DNA from: a virus
Reading direction: 5' to 3' (one strand)
DNA length: 23,164 nt
IMG/VR virus record: IMGVR_UViG_3300030109_001746
Coordinates: 1 to 23,164 of that record
Numbering within the stretch: the first letter of the stretch is position 1; each line of letters starts with the position of its first letter. Positions 1 to 4,972 of the stretch are shown here, piece after piece. The notes under the pieces were generated by a model that did no database searches, was not told the DNA's origin, and saw only the letters and a program-made list of their open reading frames with translations. The position numbers and the translations under genes were made by a program.

Positions 1-1
1 T

Positions 2-208
2 AGCGAATATGATCGCGTGATTGAGGCGTTGTTGCTGTTGGGTGAGGATGCACGGCTGGTGTGGGCGGTGGCGGTCAGTGCCGCTAGGCGTGCCAGAGGG
101 CCGGCATGGACGCAGTTAGGAAAGATGTTGGGGATGCATCCAAGGACGGTTAAGCGAAGGTTCGAGAGGTCGTTGCTGGAGTTGTGGTTTAAGATTTCAG
201 TTCGGTGA
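2..208 (+). CDS. DUF6362-like helix-turn-helix protein (5' partial)
   Basis: The frame is open from the left edge of the window, so the N-terminus is missing. A GTG at 17 could start a 63-residue protein, but the acidic stretch before it reads on into the homologous region and I treat the gene as partial. The visible part has an R-L-V-W helix followed by a tryptophan, a short linker and a C-terminal helix-turn-helix (LGMHPRTVKRRFERSLLEL). From memory this arrangement matches the DUF6362 family of small phage and prophage proteins, which resemble sigma-factor region 4 or TerS-like HTH domains and whose role is unknown. Its 3' end overlaps the convergent gene at 189-401 by 20 bases. GC content is clearly higher than in the leftward operon genes between 398 and 3637. 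The family call is moderate. Confidence 0.6.
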   Translation, partial: SEYDRVIEALLLLGEDARLVWAVAVSAARRARGPAWTQLGKMLGMHPRTVKRRFERSLLELWFKISVR

Positions 209-401
209 TTAGGTGATGAAGCTCTGTTGAGCGTTGGTTGATTAGTTCAATAAGTTCTTGGCGTAGGTCAGGTATGCCACGGTCACCCGTGAGCCAGCGT
301 TGTACTGAGCGAGGCGCAACGCCAAGGTCACGGGCAAGGTCGGCTTGCCAGCGTGGGCCATAAAGCGCTACGCCTATCTTTTCCAATAGTGAGCGGGTCA
401 T
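189..401 (-). CDS. Small helix-turn-helix DNA-binding protein
   Basis: This 70-residue protein is the last gene of the leftward operon. Residues 15-40 form a clear Cro/CI-type helix-turn-helix: a Y-G-P-R-W-Q-A-D-L-A start, then LGVAPRSVQRWLTGDRGIP, followed by a C-terminal helix. The same small HTH architecture is common in alphaproteobacterial phages and prophages. The start ATG (399-401) overlaps the stop of the upstream gene in an ATGA junction and has an AGGAG about 11 bases before it. Being HTH-bearing and operon-distal, it could be a late repressor of the operon or a regulator of its own promoter, but this is inference. Its last codons overlap the convergent gene by 20 bases. Confidence 0.8.
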   Translation of the reverse strand: MTRSLLEKIGVALYGPRWQADLARDLGVAPRSVQRWLTGDRGIPDLRQELIELINQRSTELHHLITELKS

Positions 402-796
402 GCGTTTGATTGCTCCTCGTAGCCGTCTTCAAGTTTTAGAATTAACCCGTTGAGATACATTATTAATGCATCATCAACTTTTCCTGTATAATTTTTTGTG
501 TGCCAATCAGCCTTCTGTTTTAAAGCTAATATTATTGTGTCTATATCCTCTTTTGTTAGTTGTTTTGCAAAGGCTTCTTGAAACATTTCGTCTTGCATAA
601 CGTTGTCATATTCGGCTTGTTCTAAATTAATTTGAACTGTTAAACCGTTTAGCGATGCGTTAAGGACTTCACCTGTTAAGCAAACCTTATTTTGACTACC
701 TATGTACACGTTTAAATCCTCTGCGCGAATATTTATGATTTCTTGCAACTGTTGTATTGTTAGATTTTTTATATCCATTGAAGATAAATCAACCAT
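398..796 (-). CDS. Acidic protein of unknown function
   Basis: I do not recognise this family. The product is about 132 residues, mostly charged and predicted helical, with no signal peptide or membrane segment, and it is acidic (about 22 Asp/Glu against 10 Lys/Arg by eye). Two ATG codons are possible, at 802 and 796. I prefer 796 because the AGGGG ribosome-binding site lies about 7 bases upstream of it but only about 1 base from 802, and because the repeat carrying this signal places the same spacing before the next gene's ATG at 1154. The stop codon overlaps the downstream HTH gene in an ATGA. It belongs to the ArdA-containing operon, so a role in countering or adjusting host functions is possible but unproven. 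Confidence 0.7.
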   Translation of the reverse strand: MVDLSSMDIKNLTIQQLQEIINIRAEDLNVYIGSQNKVCLTGEVLNASLNGLTVQINLEQAEYDNVMQDEMFQEAFAKQLTKEDIDTIILALKQKADWHTKNYTGKVDDALIMYLNGLILKLEDGYEEQSNA

Positions 797-832
797 TTTC
801 ATTCCCCTAACTTTTGGTTATCCAGTTTTGAT
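797..832 (-). repeat. Direct repeat copy A, flanking the 843-1154 gene
   Basis: This 36-base stretch matches 1154-1189 at 33 of 36 positions. On the minus strand it spans the ribosome-binding site of the 398-796 gene. Read in the frame of the 843-1154 gene past its TGA, it gives the tail QNWITKS and a stop at 807-809, almost the same as the C-terminus QNWITKT of the protein encoded at 1164-1475. Copy A is therefore best read as a leftover 3' end of that gene together with its downstream translation signal. Confidence 0.85.
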
Positions 833-842
833 AATGAAGGGG

Positions 843-1154
843 TCATGCTTCTACAATCATATCATCAAAAAATTCTTTAGCATTTTCGGCTTCACCATGC
901 TTTTCAAATAGCTCTAATGCTTCTTCTTTTGTTAGCGAAATCAAACCACGCCCTTGCGTTTTTGTGTTTCCGGTTACCGTTGGGAATCTACTCAAAGCAC
1001 CGCCAGCACCAGCTATAAAAAATGCACCTTTTTTTGTTTTATAAAGAGCGCTTATTTCCCACTTAAAATCGGAATTAGGTAATGCGTTTCCAGTCTCGCA
1101 AATGAAATTTGCCGTATCTGTGTTGTAAAGTTTACCGTCTATAACTTTTTTCAT
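843..1154 (-). CDS. Small protein of a mobile-element family, function unknown
   Basis: A 103-residue soluble protein. Its N-terminus KKVIDGKLYNTDTANFICE, then a K-T-K-K-G-A-F-F-I strand followed by a glycine-rich turn and a C-terminal helical segment with SLTKEEALELFEKHGE, resemble a family of small uncharacterised proteins that I recall from plasmids, integrative elements and phages, often next to antirestriction genes. No enzymatic motif is visible. The ATG at 1154 has AGGGGA 6-7 bases upstream, inside the direct repeat. The gene is exactly bracketed by the two repeat copies (797-832 and 1154-1189), suggesting it entered, or could leave, as a single-gene cassette. Family resemblance is from memory; function is unknown. 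Confidence 0.75.
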   Translation of the reverse strand: MKKVIDGKLYNTDTANFICETGNALPNSDFKWEISALYKTKKGAFFIAGAGGALSRFPTVTGNTKTQGRGLISLTKEEALELFEKHGEAENAKEFFDDMIVEA

Positions 1155-1189
1155 TTCATTCCCCTAAGTTTTAGTTATCCAATTTTGAT
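1154..1189 (-). repeat. Direct repeat copy B, at the 1164-1475 / 843-1154 junction
   Basis: This is the partner of the repeat at 797-832, with three mismatches in 36 bases. On the minus strand it encodes the last codons of the 1164-1475 gene, its TAG stop and the AGGGGA ribosome-binding site for the 843-1154 gene. The two copies are 357 bases apart. Recombination between them would remove exactly the 843-1154 gene and leave both neighbours intact. Confidence 0.85.
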
Positions 1190-1475
1190 GTCGCGTTTCG
1201 TCAGTTCGATGCTGGATGTAAGCGTCAATCGCGTGTATCGCTTCATCGCAAGTTTTTGCTAAAACTTCTTTGCTTGGCACTTCATCAATAAATTGAAAAT
1301 CGTAAATTATAATCGGGTTAACTGGGTCATTGTCTCCAAACACAAAGTCAGACAAAATCTCCTTTTCGTCTTCGTACCCCCACTTGGCTATAAGCTCTGG
1401 TGCTAAACGGTGTACGATGTAGCCTTGTTCATCGTCTGTATACGGGTCACTGCCCACTATCCATTTGTTTTTCAT
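1164..1475 (-). CDS. Acidic protein of unknown function
   Basis: This 103-residue protein is not recognised. It is rich in Asp and Glu (about 21 acidic against 10 Lys/Arg by eye). It contains an aspartate-rich N-terminal stretch (GSDPYTDDEQGYIVHRL), a middle segment FVFGDNDP followed by a hydrophobic strand, and a helical C-terminus ending QNWITKT. The start ATG at 1475 has GGGAG 9 bases upstream, and only three bases separate it from the preceding gene's stop. Its 3' end has been duplicated downstream of the next gene (see the direct repeats). Its acidity and position in the ArdA operon would fit a DNA-mimic or other anti-defence role, but the sequence does not demonstrate one. Confidence 0.7.
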   Translation of the reverse strand: MKNKWIVGSDPYTDDEQGYIVHRLAPELIAKWGYEDEKEILSDFVFGDNDPVNPIIIYDFQFIDEVPSKEVLAKTCDEAIHAIDAYIQHRTDETRHQNWITKT

Positions 1476-1478
1476 TTA

Positions 1479-1811
1479 TTATGCTCCCAATTGCTTTACT
1501 TCTTCATGAACGTTATCAACTTCTTCTTTTATCTCGTCTGCGTCTGTAAAATTATCTAAAAATATTGTTGTCATAAGTCCAAATTTTTCAAATGACTTTC
1601 CTTGTTTTTCAAAAAGTTCGAGATCAATCGAAGCTCCCTCGGCGTCTTTTTTTAACTCCCAAGTGATACTTCTCTCAGGGCCGCCAAAACTTTTCGGGGC
1701 TACAGCACTACTTGCAGTTAAATAATCTCGATGCTTAGTTGCTGGGGAAGTTTCCCAACCTTTATTTTGGAAATTCTCGATTATTATATTTTCAGCCTGT
1801 TTATATTTCAT
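1479..1811 (-). CDS. Acidic protein of unknown function
   Basis: I do not recognise this product of about 110 residues. It begins MKYKQAENIIIENFQNKGWE, has a central W-E-L-K-K strand and an acidic C-terminal helix containing DADEIKEEVDNVHEEV. A TTG at 1826 could extend the frame by five codons. The ATG at 1811 is preferred because it forms an ATGA junction with the upstream stop and has GGGAG about 8 bases before it. The product is moderately acidic (about 21 Asp/Glu against 14 Lys/Arg). Translational coupling ties it to the rest of the ArdA operon. Confidence 0.7.
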   Translation of the reverse strand: MKYKQAENIIIENFQNKGWETSPATKHRDYLTASSAVAPKSFGGPERSITWELKKDAEGASIDLELFEKQGKSFEKFGLMTTIFLDNFTDADEIKEEVDNVHEEVKQLGA

Positions 1812-2041
1812 TTTTCTTTCTCCCAATCTTTTAACGCAAACTGTTGAGCAGTGCTTATAAGTTCCTCTGCAATTTCTTCCGTAGGTGCGGCGGCATATGC
1901 GCAGTGCATAACCGTTGTCATAATTCCGGCAAGCGCATCTTTTAAGTCGCTGTGGTTGTCGTCGCCTAAAGTTTTATGGATCTTTTCGAGCGCTTCTAAC
2001 CCGGCGTTTACGCCGATTGAATAGTTTTCTTCGGTATTCAT
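1808..2041 (-). CDS. Small acidic helical protein of unknown function
   Basis: This is a 77-residue protein, apparently all helical, with no recognised family. It has an alanine-rich middle (HCAYAAAPTEEIAEELI) and is acidic overall (about 15 Asp/Glu against 6 Lys by eye). A start at 2056 is possible, but 2041 is preferred because ATGA couples it to the stop of the upstream gene and GGGAG lies about 9 bases upstream. It contains no predicted membrane segment or signal peptide. Its company (ArdA two genes upstream) suggests an accessory host-takeover protein, but this is only context. Confidence 0.65.
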   Translation of the reverse strand: MNTEENYSIGVNAGLEALEKIHKTLGDDNHSDLKDALAGIMTTVMHCAYAAAPTEEIAEELISTAQQFALKDWEKEK

Positions 2042-2523
2042 CCGACTAACTCCCATGAAATATGGTTTCCGTTCGCTTTCTTTTTACCGCCTTGGTCTAA
2101 ATAAATCCAATTACCGCGCTTCACGCCCTCGAATTTTTCTTGCCCCACCGGGTAGGGTTTGCGGCGTGATCCACCCCAGATGGTATAAAAACCTGTGACT
2201 TTTTGTTCGTCTTTGGACGGTTCAACTTTTCTGCAATTTTCGAGAAGTGTTTTTTGTTCGATAGCGTTTAAACTATTCCACTCATTCACAAGCTCTCCAG
2301 GGTCATAAAAATCAACTTTATTATACCAAGTGCCGCCGCTATGATGCCATTCCGAAGGCTTCCAAAATCCAGCCTTTGCTAGGCGGATTGCGTCCGCCTT
2401 GGTGCCCCTCCAGCATACCCGCCTTAAATCCTCGGAGGCAATTTGTGAAAGTGGTTTTATGCCGTCTTCGTAAGCGTCGAGGGCGTTGTTGCTCATGCCT
2501 TCGGTGTAATTATATCCAGCCAT
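2038..2523 (-). CDS. Conserved mobile-element protein of unknown function
   Basis: This 161-residue soluble protein starts with an N-terminal motif GYNYTEGMSNNALDAYEDG followed by KPLSQI. I recall the same 'MSNNA-x-x-AY-x-x-G-x-x-P-x-S' signature from uncharacterised proteins of plasmids, integrative elements and phages, often close to ArdA genes. The C-terminal half is rich in Trp, Gly and Lys (W-G-G-S-R-R-K-P and GNWIYLDQGGKKKANGNHIS) and is less acidic than its neighbours. GGAG lies 8 bases before the ATG, and a single base separates that ATG from the ArdA stop codon. Coupled expression with ArdA and recurrence in such islands make an anti-defence or conjugation/transfer-linked role plausible; no biochemical activity can be read from the sequence. 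Confidence 0.75.
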   Translation of the reverse strand: MAGYNYTEGMSNNALDAYEDGIKPLSQIASEDLRRVCWRGTKADAIRLAKAGFWKPSEWHHSGGTWYNKVDFYDPGELVNEWNSLNAIEQKTLLENCRKVEPSKDEQKVTGFYTIWGGSRRKPYPVGQEKFEGVKRGNWIYLDQGGKKKANGNHISWELVG

Positions 2524-2524
2524 T

Positions 2525-3064
2525 TTACACGCTCCAAAAGGCGGTTACGCCTTTATCATCGTGAGCAAAGTACACATCGCCCCCATATTTTAAGTCGCGT
2601 AAGTAAGATTTATAATTAAAATAATATTTAAGATTTTCGGGAACCTCTGCGAGCAATCCGGTATTTTCTACAAATTCCTCAACCCACTCAATCTCAGTGT
2701 TTGTATTCCCCGCGTATGCTTCAATTGCGGTATCAAAATCTGCGCTTCCATCAATGTAGTCTAGATATAGCTGAACAATATCTTTCTCATAGTCATCTAA
2801 CTTAATCCAATCGAAAATTTTATTGTCTATTCCGCACTCCGAATAAAGGGCCTCAGGAAATCCTTTGTACCCTTGGAACATAAGTTCGGGGTCGTGCTCG
2901 TCTTTGTGTAACTCTCGGCAAGCCTCTAAAAAATCTTCCTTGTCGCTATAATCTTCTAATTGCAACCAAGCGCCCTTGATGCTTCCGTTGTTATATTTTT
3001 CATATGTTCCAACATATAACGCTGGTTGTCCGTGTTTTGTTGTTGTATTGTTTTCTGTAGTCAT
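2525..3064 (-). CDS. ardA: Antirestriction protein ArdA
   Basis: ArdA proteins mimic bent B-form DNA and bind type I restriction-modification enzymes, blocking restriction (and often modification) of entering DNA. This 179-residue protein has the family's landmarks: an N-terminal LYVGTYEKYNNGSIKGAWL (the YN-x-G-x-x-x-GAW motif near residues 20-35), a helical acidic middle, and a C-terminal motif FVENTGLLAEVPENLKYYF followed by NYKSYLRDL. That C-terminus aligns well with my memory of Tn916 ArdA. The protein is very acidic (about 37 Asp/Glu against 15 Lys/Arg), as a DNA mimic requires. I chose the ATG at 3064, not 3079, because GGAG lies 9 bases before it; that GGAG sits in the loop of a small GATAA/TTATC inverted repeat. 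It is the third gene of the leftward, presumably early, operon. Confidence 0.93.
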   Translation of the reverse strand: MTTENNTTTKHGQPALYVGTYEKYNNGSIKGAWLQLEDYSDKEDFLEACRELHKDEHDPELMFQGYKGFPEALYSECGIDNKIFDWIKLDDYEKDIVQLYLDYIDGSADFDTAIEAYAGNTNTEIEWVEEFVENTGLLAEVPENLKYYFNYKSYLRDLKYGGDVYFAHDDKGVTAFWSV

Positions 3065-3173
3065 TATTGATAACTCCATTTATCAGTTCTGATCAGCACT
3101 TTGGGAGGCGTTACAGCGCCCCCTAGTGCGTTATTTCCAATTCTTTTCCCAATTTTGAACGATCAATAATTTT
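3065..3173 (-). promoter_or_regulatory. Structured leader upstream of ardA
   Basis: The 109 bases before ardA are the longest gap within the leftward operon. They hold three symmetric elements. The first is an imperfect 8-bp hairpin at 3103-3124 (GGGAGGCG/CGCCCCCT with one mismatch, loop TTACAG). The second is the perfect palindrome CTGATCAG at 3089-3096. The third is an inverted repeat GATAA/TTATC around the ribosome-binding site (about 3069-3084). No good sigma70 promoter is visible here. The structures could modulate ArdA translation or transcript processing, or mark a protein-binding site; this is inference. Confidence 0.4.
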
Positions 3174-3404
3174 TTAGACACGATTCAACCTCGGTATAGG
3201 GGTCCATTCATAAACACCGCCTATAAGTTCACCGTCTTCCATAAAATTTATAAAATCATTGGCTATTAATTCTTGTTTATTAAAATCAAAACGCTTGGCC
3301 ATTTCGTCTATTTCTTTACGGCTAAACAACGGTGATGGAAAAACTGTTGACCCATCTTGGAACCAGATTTTGTAGAATTTATTTTTCTTCATTTGCTCAC
3401 TCAT
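3174..3404 (-). CDS. Small protein of unknown function
   Basis: This 76-residue protein is not recognised. It starts with a lysine-rich segment and a FYKIWFQDGSTVF strand pair and ends with a GGVYEWTPIPRL strand. Charge is near neutral, unlike the acidic products downstream. The ATG at 3404 has no clear ribosome-binding site. An in-frame ATG at 3392 is preceded by GAGTGAG and may be the true start, shortening the product by four residues. It is the second gene of the leftward operon and is followed by the structured ardA leader. Confidence 0.65.
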   Translation of the reverse strand: MSEQMKKNKFYKIWFQDGSTVFPSPLFSRKEIDEMAKRFDFNKQELIANDFINFMEDGELIGGVYEWTPIPRLNRV

Positions 3405-3424
3405 TTGTTAATACTGAATGTTTT

Positions 3425-3637
3425 TCAAATCCATGTTGCTTTTTCTTTGAACTGTATTTGCTTCTGATCGATTAACCACCGTGGAACAAAAATTACATCA
3501 TCTTTGAATGGATGAATACGTATTTGTGACTTCGGAAGCACAGCTTCACTGCCGTCATAACATTTAATGGCTATTGCCTTTTCACTAATGTTTTTTAATT
3601 CTCTAAACCTTACAATGTGAAATGGTTTTTTTTTCAT
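3425..3637 (-). CDS. First gene of the leftward operon, unknown function
   Basis: A 70-residue basic protein beginning MKKKPFHIVRFRELKNISEK, with an AIKCYDGSEAVLPKSQI segment that looks like a beta hairpin and a C-terminal VPRWLIDQKQIQF. I do not recognise a family. The frame can be extended to 3682, but a strong AAAGGAGG (3648-3655) lies 10 bases before the ATG at 3637. The promoter's predicted start point (about 3687) would leave almost no leader for the longer form, so 3637 is chosen. As the promoter-proximal gene with the best ribosome-binding site in the operon, it is probably the most strongly expressed early product here. Confidence 0.75.
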   Translation of the reverse strand: MKKKPFHIVRFRELKNISEKAIAIKCYDGSEAVLPKSQIRIHPFKDDVIFVPRWLIDQKQIQFKEKATWI

Positions 3638-3685
3638 TATAAATCGGCCTCCTTTGCCGTGTTTGCTTGGCCTAGTTGCCAACGC

Positions 3686-3707
3686 ATGGTCTATATATAA
3701 TGACCAT
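3686..3707. promoter_or_regulatory. Operator-like palindrome overlapping the leftward promoter
   Basis: ATGGTC (3686-3691) and GACCAT (3702-3707) form a perfect 6-bp inverted repeat with a 10-base AT spacer. The two half-site centres are 16 bases apart. The site covers the -10 box and start point of the leftward promoter, where a bound repressor would block transcription. The small HTH protein at the operon's end (189-401) is a candidate ligand, by context only. Confidence 0.5.
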
Positions 3708-3722
3708 TATATTAATTGTCAA
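3694..3722 (-). promoter_or_regulatory. Near-consensus sigma70 promoter for the leftward operon
   Basis: Read on the minus strand there is a perfect TTGACA (-35, 3717-3722), a 17-base spacer and TATATA (-10, 3694-3699). The predicted start is near 3687, about 50 bases before the first ATG at 3637. The quality of the match suggests recognition by unmodified host RNA polymerase, as expected for immediate-early phage genes. The operator-like palindrome at 3686-3707 overlaps the -10 element and start point. Confidence 0.85.
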
Positions 3723-3802
3723 TACAAAATATACATTTTTTTTACGTGTTATATAAAATATCTTTTTTGTAGACACGATGTCCACGAAATGATATTGTTT
3801 TT

Positions 3803-3830
3803 TTGTAAGCTTCAGAGGGTAATATATAAC
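3803..3830 (+). promoter_or_regulatory. Possible rightward sigma70 promoter
   Basis: TTGTAA (3803-3808), a 16-base spacer and TATAAC (3825-3830) give 4/6 and 5/6 matches to consensus. Transcription would begin near 3837 and meet the terminator at 3891-3917 after about 80 bases, with no open reading frame between. The match is modest and AT-rich DNA gives such hits by chance. Confidence 0.3.
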
Positions 3831-3890
3831 GGGTTAAATCAACGCTGTTGCACCGTTGCCAATACGCGCGATACCCCCCCAAAGTTTATG

Positions 3891-3917
3891 AAATTCAGGT
3901 TTATTACCTGAATTTTT
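3891..3917 (+). terminator. Rho-independent terminator in the divergent spacer
   Basis: AAATTCAGGT (3891-3900) and ACCTGAATTT (3906-3915) pair perfectly over 10 bp with loop TTATT. They are followed by TTATTTATTT. The T-rich side is to the right, so it would stop rightward transcripts best; the opposite flank is only partly T-rich on the minus strand. It lies between two diverging operons, where no annotated gene would need it. Confidence 0.75.
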
Positions 3918-4080
3918 ATTTATTTAATCAATCACTTACACGTTTTGGTAGCAAACCAGTAACAAAACACCGTTTTAGGGCGGGGTATGATTGCGCACAG
4001 ACCACCCCCCACCCCCCGCGAGGTAGGGCGCTGTTGCTATAGCGTATTAACCCGTTGGCAAGTGAGGCTCTGACACTCTG

Positions 4081-4383
4081 ATGGCGACACCAGCATATAC
4101 ACGAAAAGAGGGTCAAAACCCTCGCGGCGGCCTCAACCGTAAAGGTCGCGCAAGCTACAAACGCGAGACGGGCGGCACGCTCAAGCCGCCGGTCAAATCA
4201 GGCGACAACCCGCGTAGGGCATCATTCCTCGCGCGCATGGGCAACATGCGTGGCCCAGAGCGCGACACCAAGGGGCGTCCCACAAGGCTTTTGCTCTCAC
4301 TCCGGCAGTGGGGCGCCTCTTCTAAGGCCGACGCCCGTACCAAGGCCCGAAATATTAGCAAACGAAACAAGGTAAAAAAGTGA
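4081..4383 (+). CDS. DUF6321-like basic phage protein
   Basis: This 100-residue, highly basic protein has the order GGLNRKGRASYKRETGGTLK, PPV, a gap, RRASFLARMGNM, then DTKGRPTRLLLSLRQWG. That order matches what I remember as the DUF6321 family, found in many tailed phages and some large DNA viruses next to packaging or structural genes. Function is unknown; the charge suggests nucleic-acid contact. Family members usually end near the conserved R-x-W, but here a further 25 basic residues follow. It is the first gene of the rightward late operon. Its TGA overlaps the ATG of the small terminase gene (TGATG). A weak GAGG precedes the ATG. Confidence 0.8.
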   Translation: MATPAYTRKEGQNPRGGLNRKGRASYKRETGGTLKPPVKSGDNPRRASFLARMGNMRGPERDTKGRPTRLLLSLRQWGASSKADARTKARNISKRNKVKK

Positions 4384-4838
4384 TGTCTGCCAAAAAGGCT
4401 ACTAAGGCAAATATGCAAGTAATTTGTGACGGATTGGCTCAAGGTAAAAGCCTTCGTTCTGTGTGTGCCAGCGACTCCAAATTACCGCATTGGGTGAATG
4501 TTCTGAAAGCTGTTCAAAGAGATGAGAACTTTTACGAGATGTACTCTCGCGCACGCGCAATTGGTGCTGAAGTATTATCAGACGAAATGCATGACTTGGC
4601 CGCTTCACCTTTGCCAGAGGGTTTAGATCCTAAATTGGCTATGGCTGAGATACAGCGTCGGCGTATCGAAGTGGACACAAAGAAGTGGACGTTCTCAAAG
4701 ATGCAACCGCGAGGCGTGCGTCACAAAAAACAGGACATTGAACAGCAAGGCGGTGAGGTAACGCTGGTTTGGGGAGAGCAAAAAAAAGAACAAGCCGAAA
4801 TCGTAAAATTGGTTCAAAAGAAGAAAGAGGTTTCCTAA
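4383..4838 (+). CDS. terS: Terminase small subunit (Sf6 gp1-like)
   Basis: Small terminases bind the packaging start site and deliver phage DNA to the large terminase. This 151-residue protein has an N-terminal helix-turn-helix region (ICDGLAQGKSLRSVCASDSK followed by W-V-N-V-L), then an F-Y-E-M-Y-S-R-A-R-A-I-G helix, a long central helical region with R-R-R-I-E-V-D-T-K-K-W and a short K-M-Q-P-R-G. This is the order seen in the Sf6/HK620-type small subunits. The ATG at 4383 is chosen over an in-frame GTG at 4380 because it overlaps the preceding stop. The large subunit follows five genes later. Confidence rests on motif order and position. Confidence 0.8.
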   Translation: MSAKKATKANMQVICDGLAQGKSLRSVCASDSKLPHWVNVLKAVQRDENFYEMYSRARAIGAEVLSDEMHDLAASPLPEGLDPKLAMAEIQRRRIEVDTKKWTFSKMQPRGVRHKKQDIEQQGGEVTLVWGEQKKEQAEIVKLVQKKKEVS

Positions 4839-4972
4839 TGCCAGGATATAGCGCAAAGCAAATGAAACTCGCACAAGTGGCAAAGCCACGCGATAAGTTG
4901 GATGCAAAAGATTTTAGCATGCTCCGTCGCAACCGCAAAAAGAAGGATATGAAAAATGTACGGCAAGCCTAG
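4838..4972 (+). CDS. Tiny basic protein of the packaging cluster
   Basis: A 44-residue protein starting MPGYSAKQMKLAQVAKPRDK, with about 14 Lys/Arg against 4 Asp. The ATG overlaps the stop of the small terminase gene (TAATG). Similar tiny proteins beginning MPGY or MPG-x-S follow packaging genes in other marine phages as I remember them, but I know no function. It is likely a translationally coupled accessory to packaging or DNA condensation; this is inference. Confidence 0.7.
   Translation: MPGYSAKQMKLAQVAKPRDKLDAKDFSMLRRNRKKKDMKNVRQA

Larger units (their letters stand above)
3638..4080. other. Divergent regulatory spacer between the leftward and rightward operons
   Basis: No credible gene is present in these 440 or so bases. 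The part next to the leftward operon (3690-3840) is very AT-rich and holds the leftward promoter and an operator-like palindrome, then a possible rightward promoter near 3803-3830. A perfect-stem terminator lies at 3891-3917. The part before the packaging genes switches to GC-rich sequence with runs of C (3874-3880, 4005-4010, 4012-4017). A 10-base inverted repeat, AACGGGTTAA at 3828-3837 and TTAACCCGTT at 4047-4056, brackets the right half. No convincing promoter for the late operon could be picked out by eye. Confidence 0.7.

Noticed and set aside
3654-3911. Rightward 85-codon open frame in the divergent spacer
   Set aside because: It overlaps the leftward promoter and runs through AT-rich non-coding sequence. 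It is Cys/Phe/Ile-rich with no ribosome-binding site and runs into the terminator hairpin.
4031-4050. T7-type phage promoter (GCTATAGCG)
   Set aside because: Only the short CTATAG core matches. No second copy was found upstream of other gene groups and no phage RNA polymerase gene is visible.
3676-4062. TTGCCAA recurring three times in the control region as a regulator site
   Set aside because: The same 7-mer also appears inside coding sequence (for example near 5852 and 9909), so three copies here are not remarkable.
4155-4442. Minus-strand open frame opposite the DUF6321-like gene
   Set aside because: It is the antisense shadow of a real basic gene; the composition (Ser, Leu, Arg) is typical of an antisense frame and there is no start signal.
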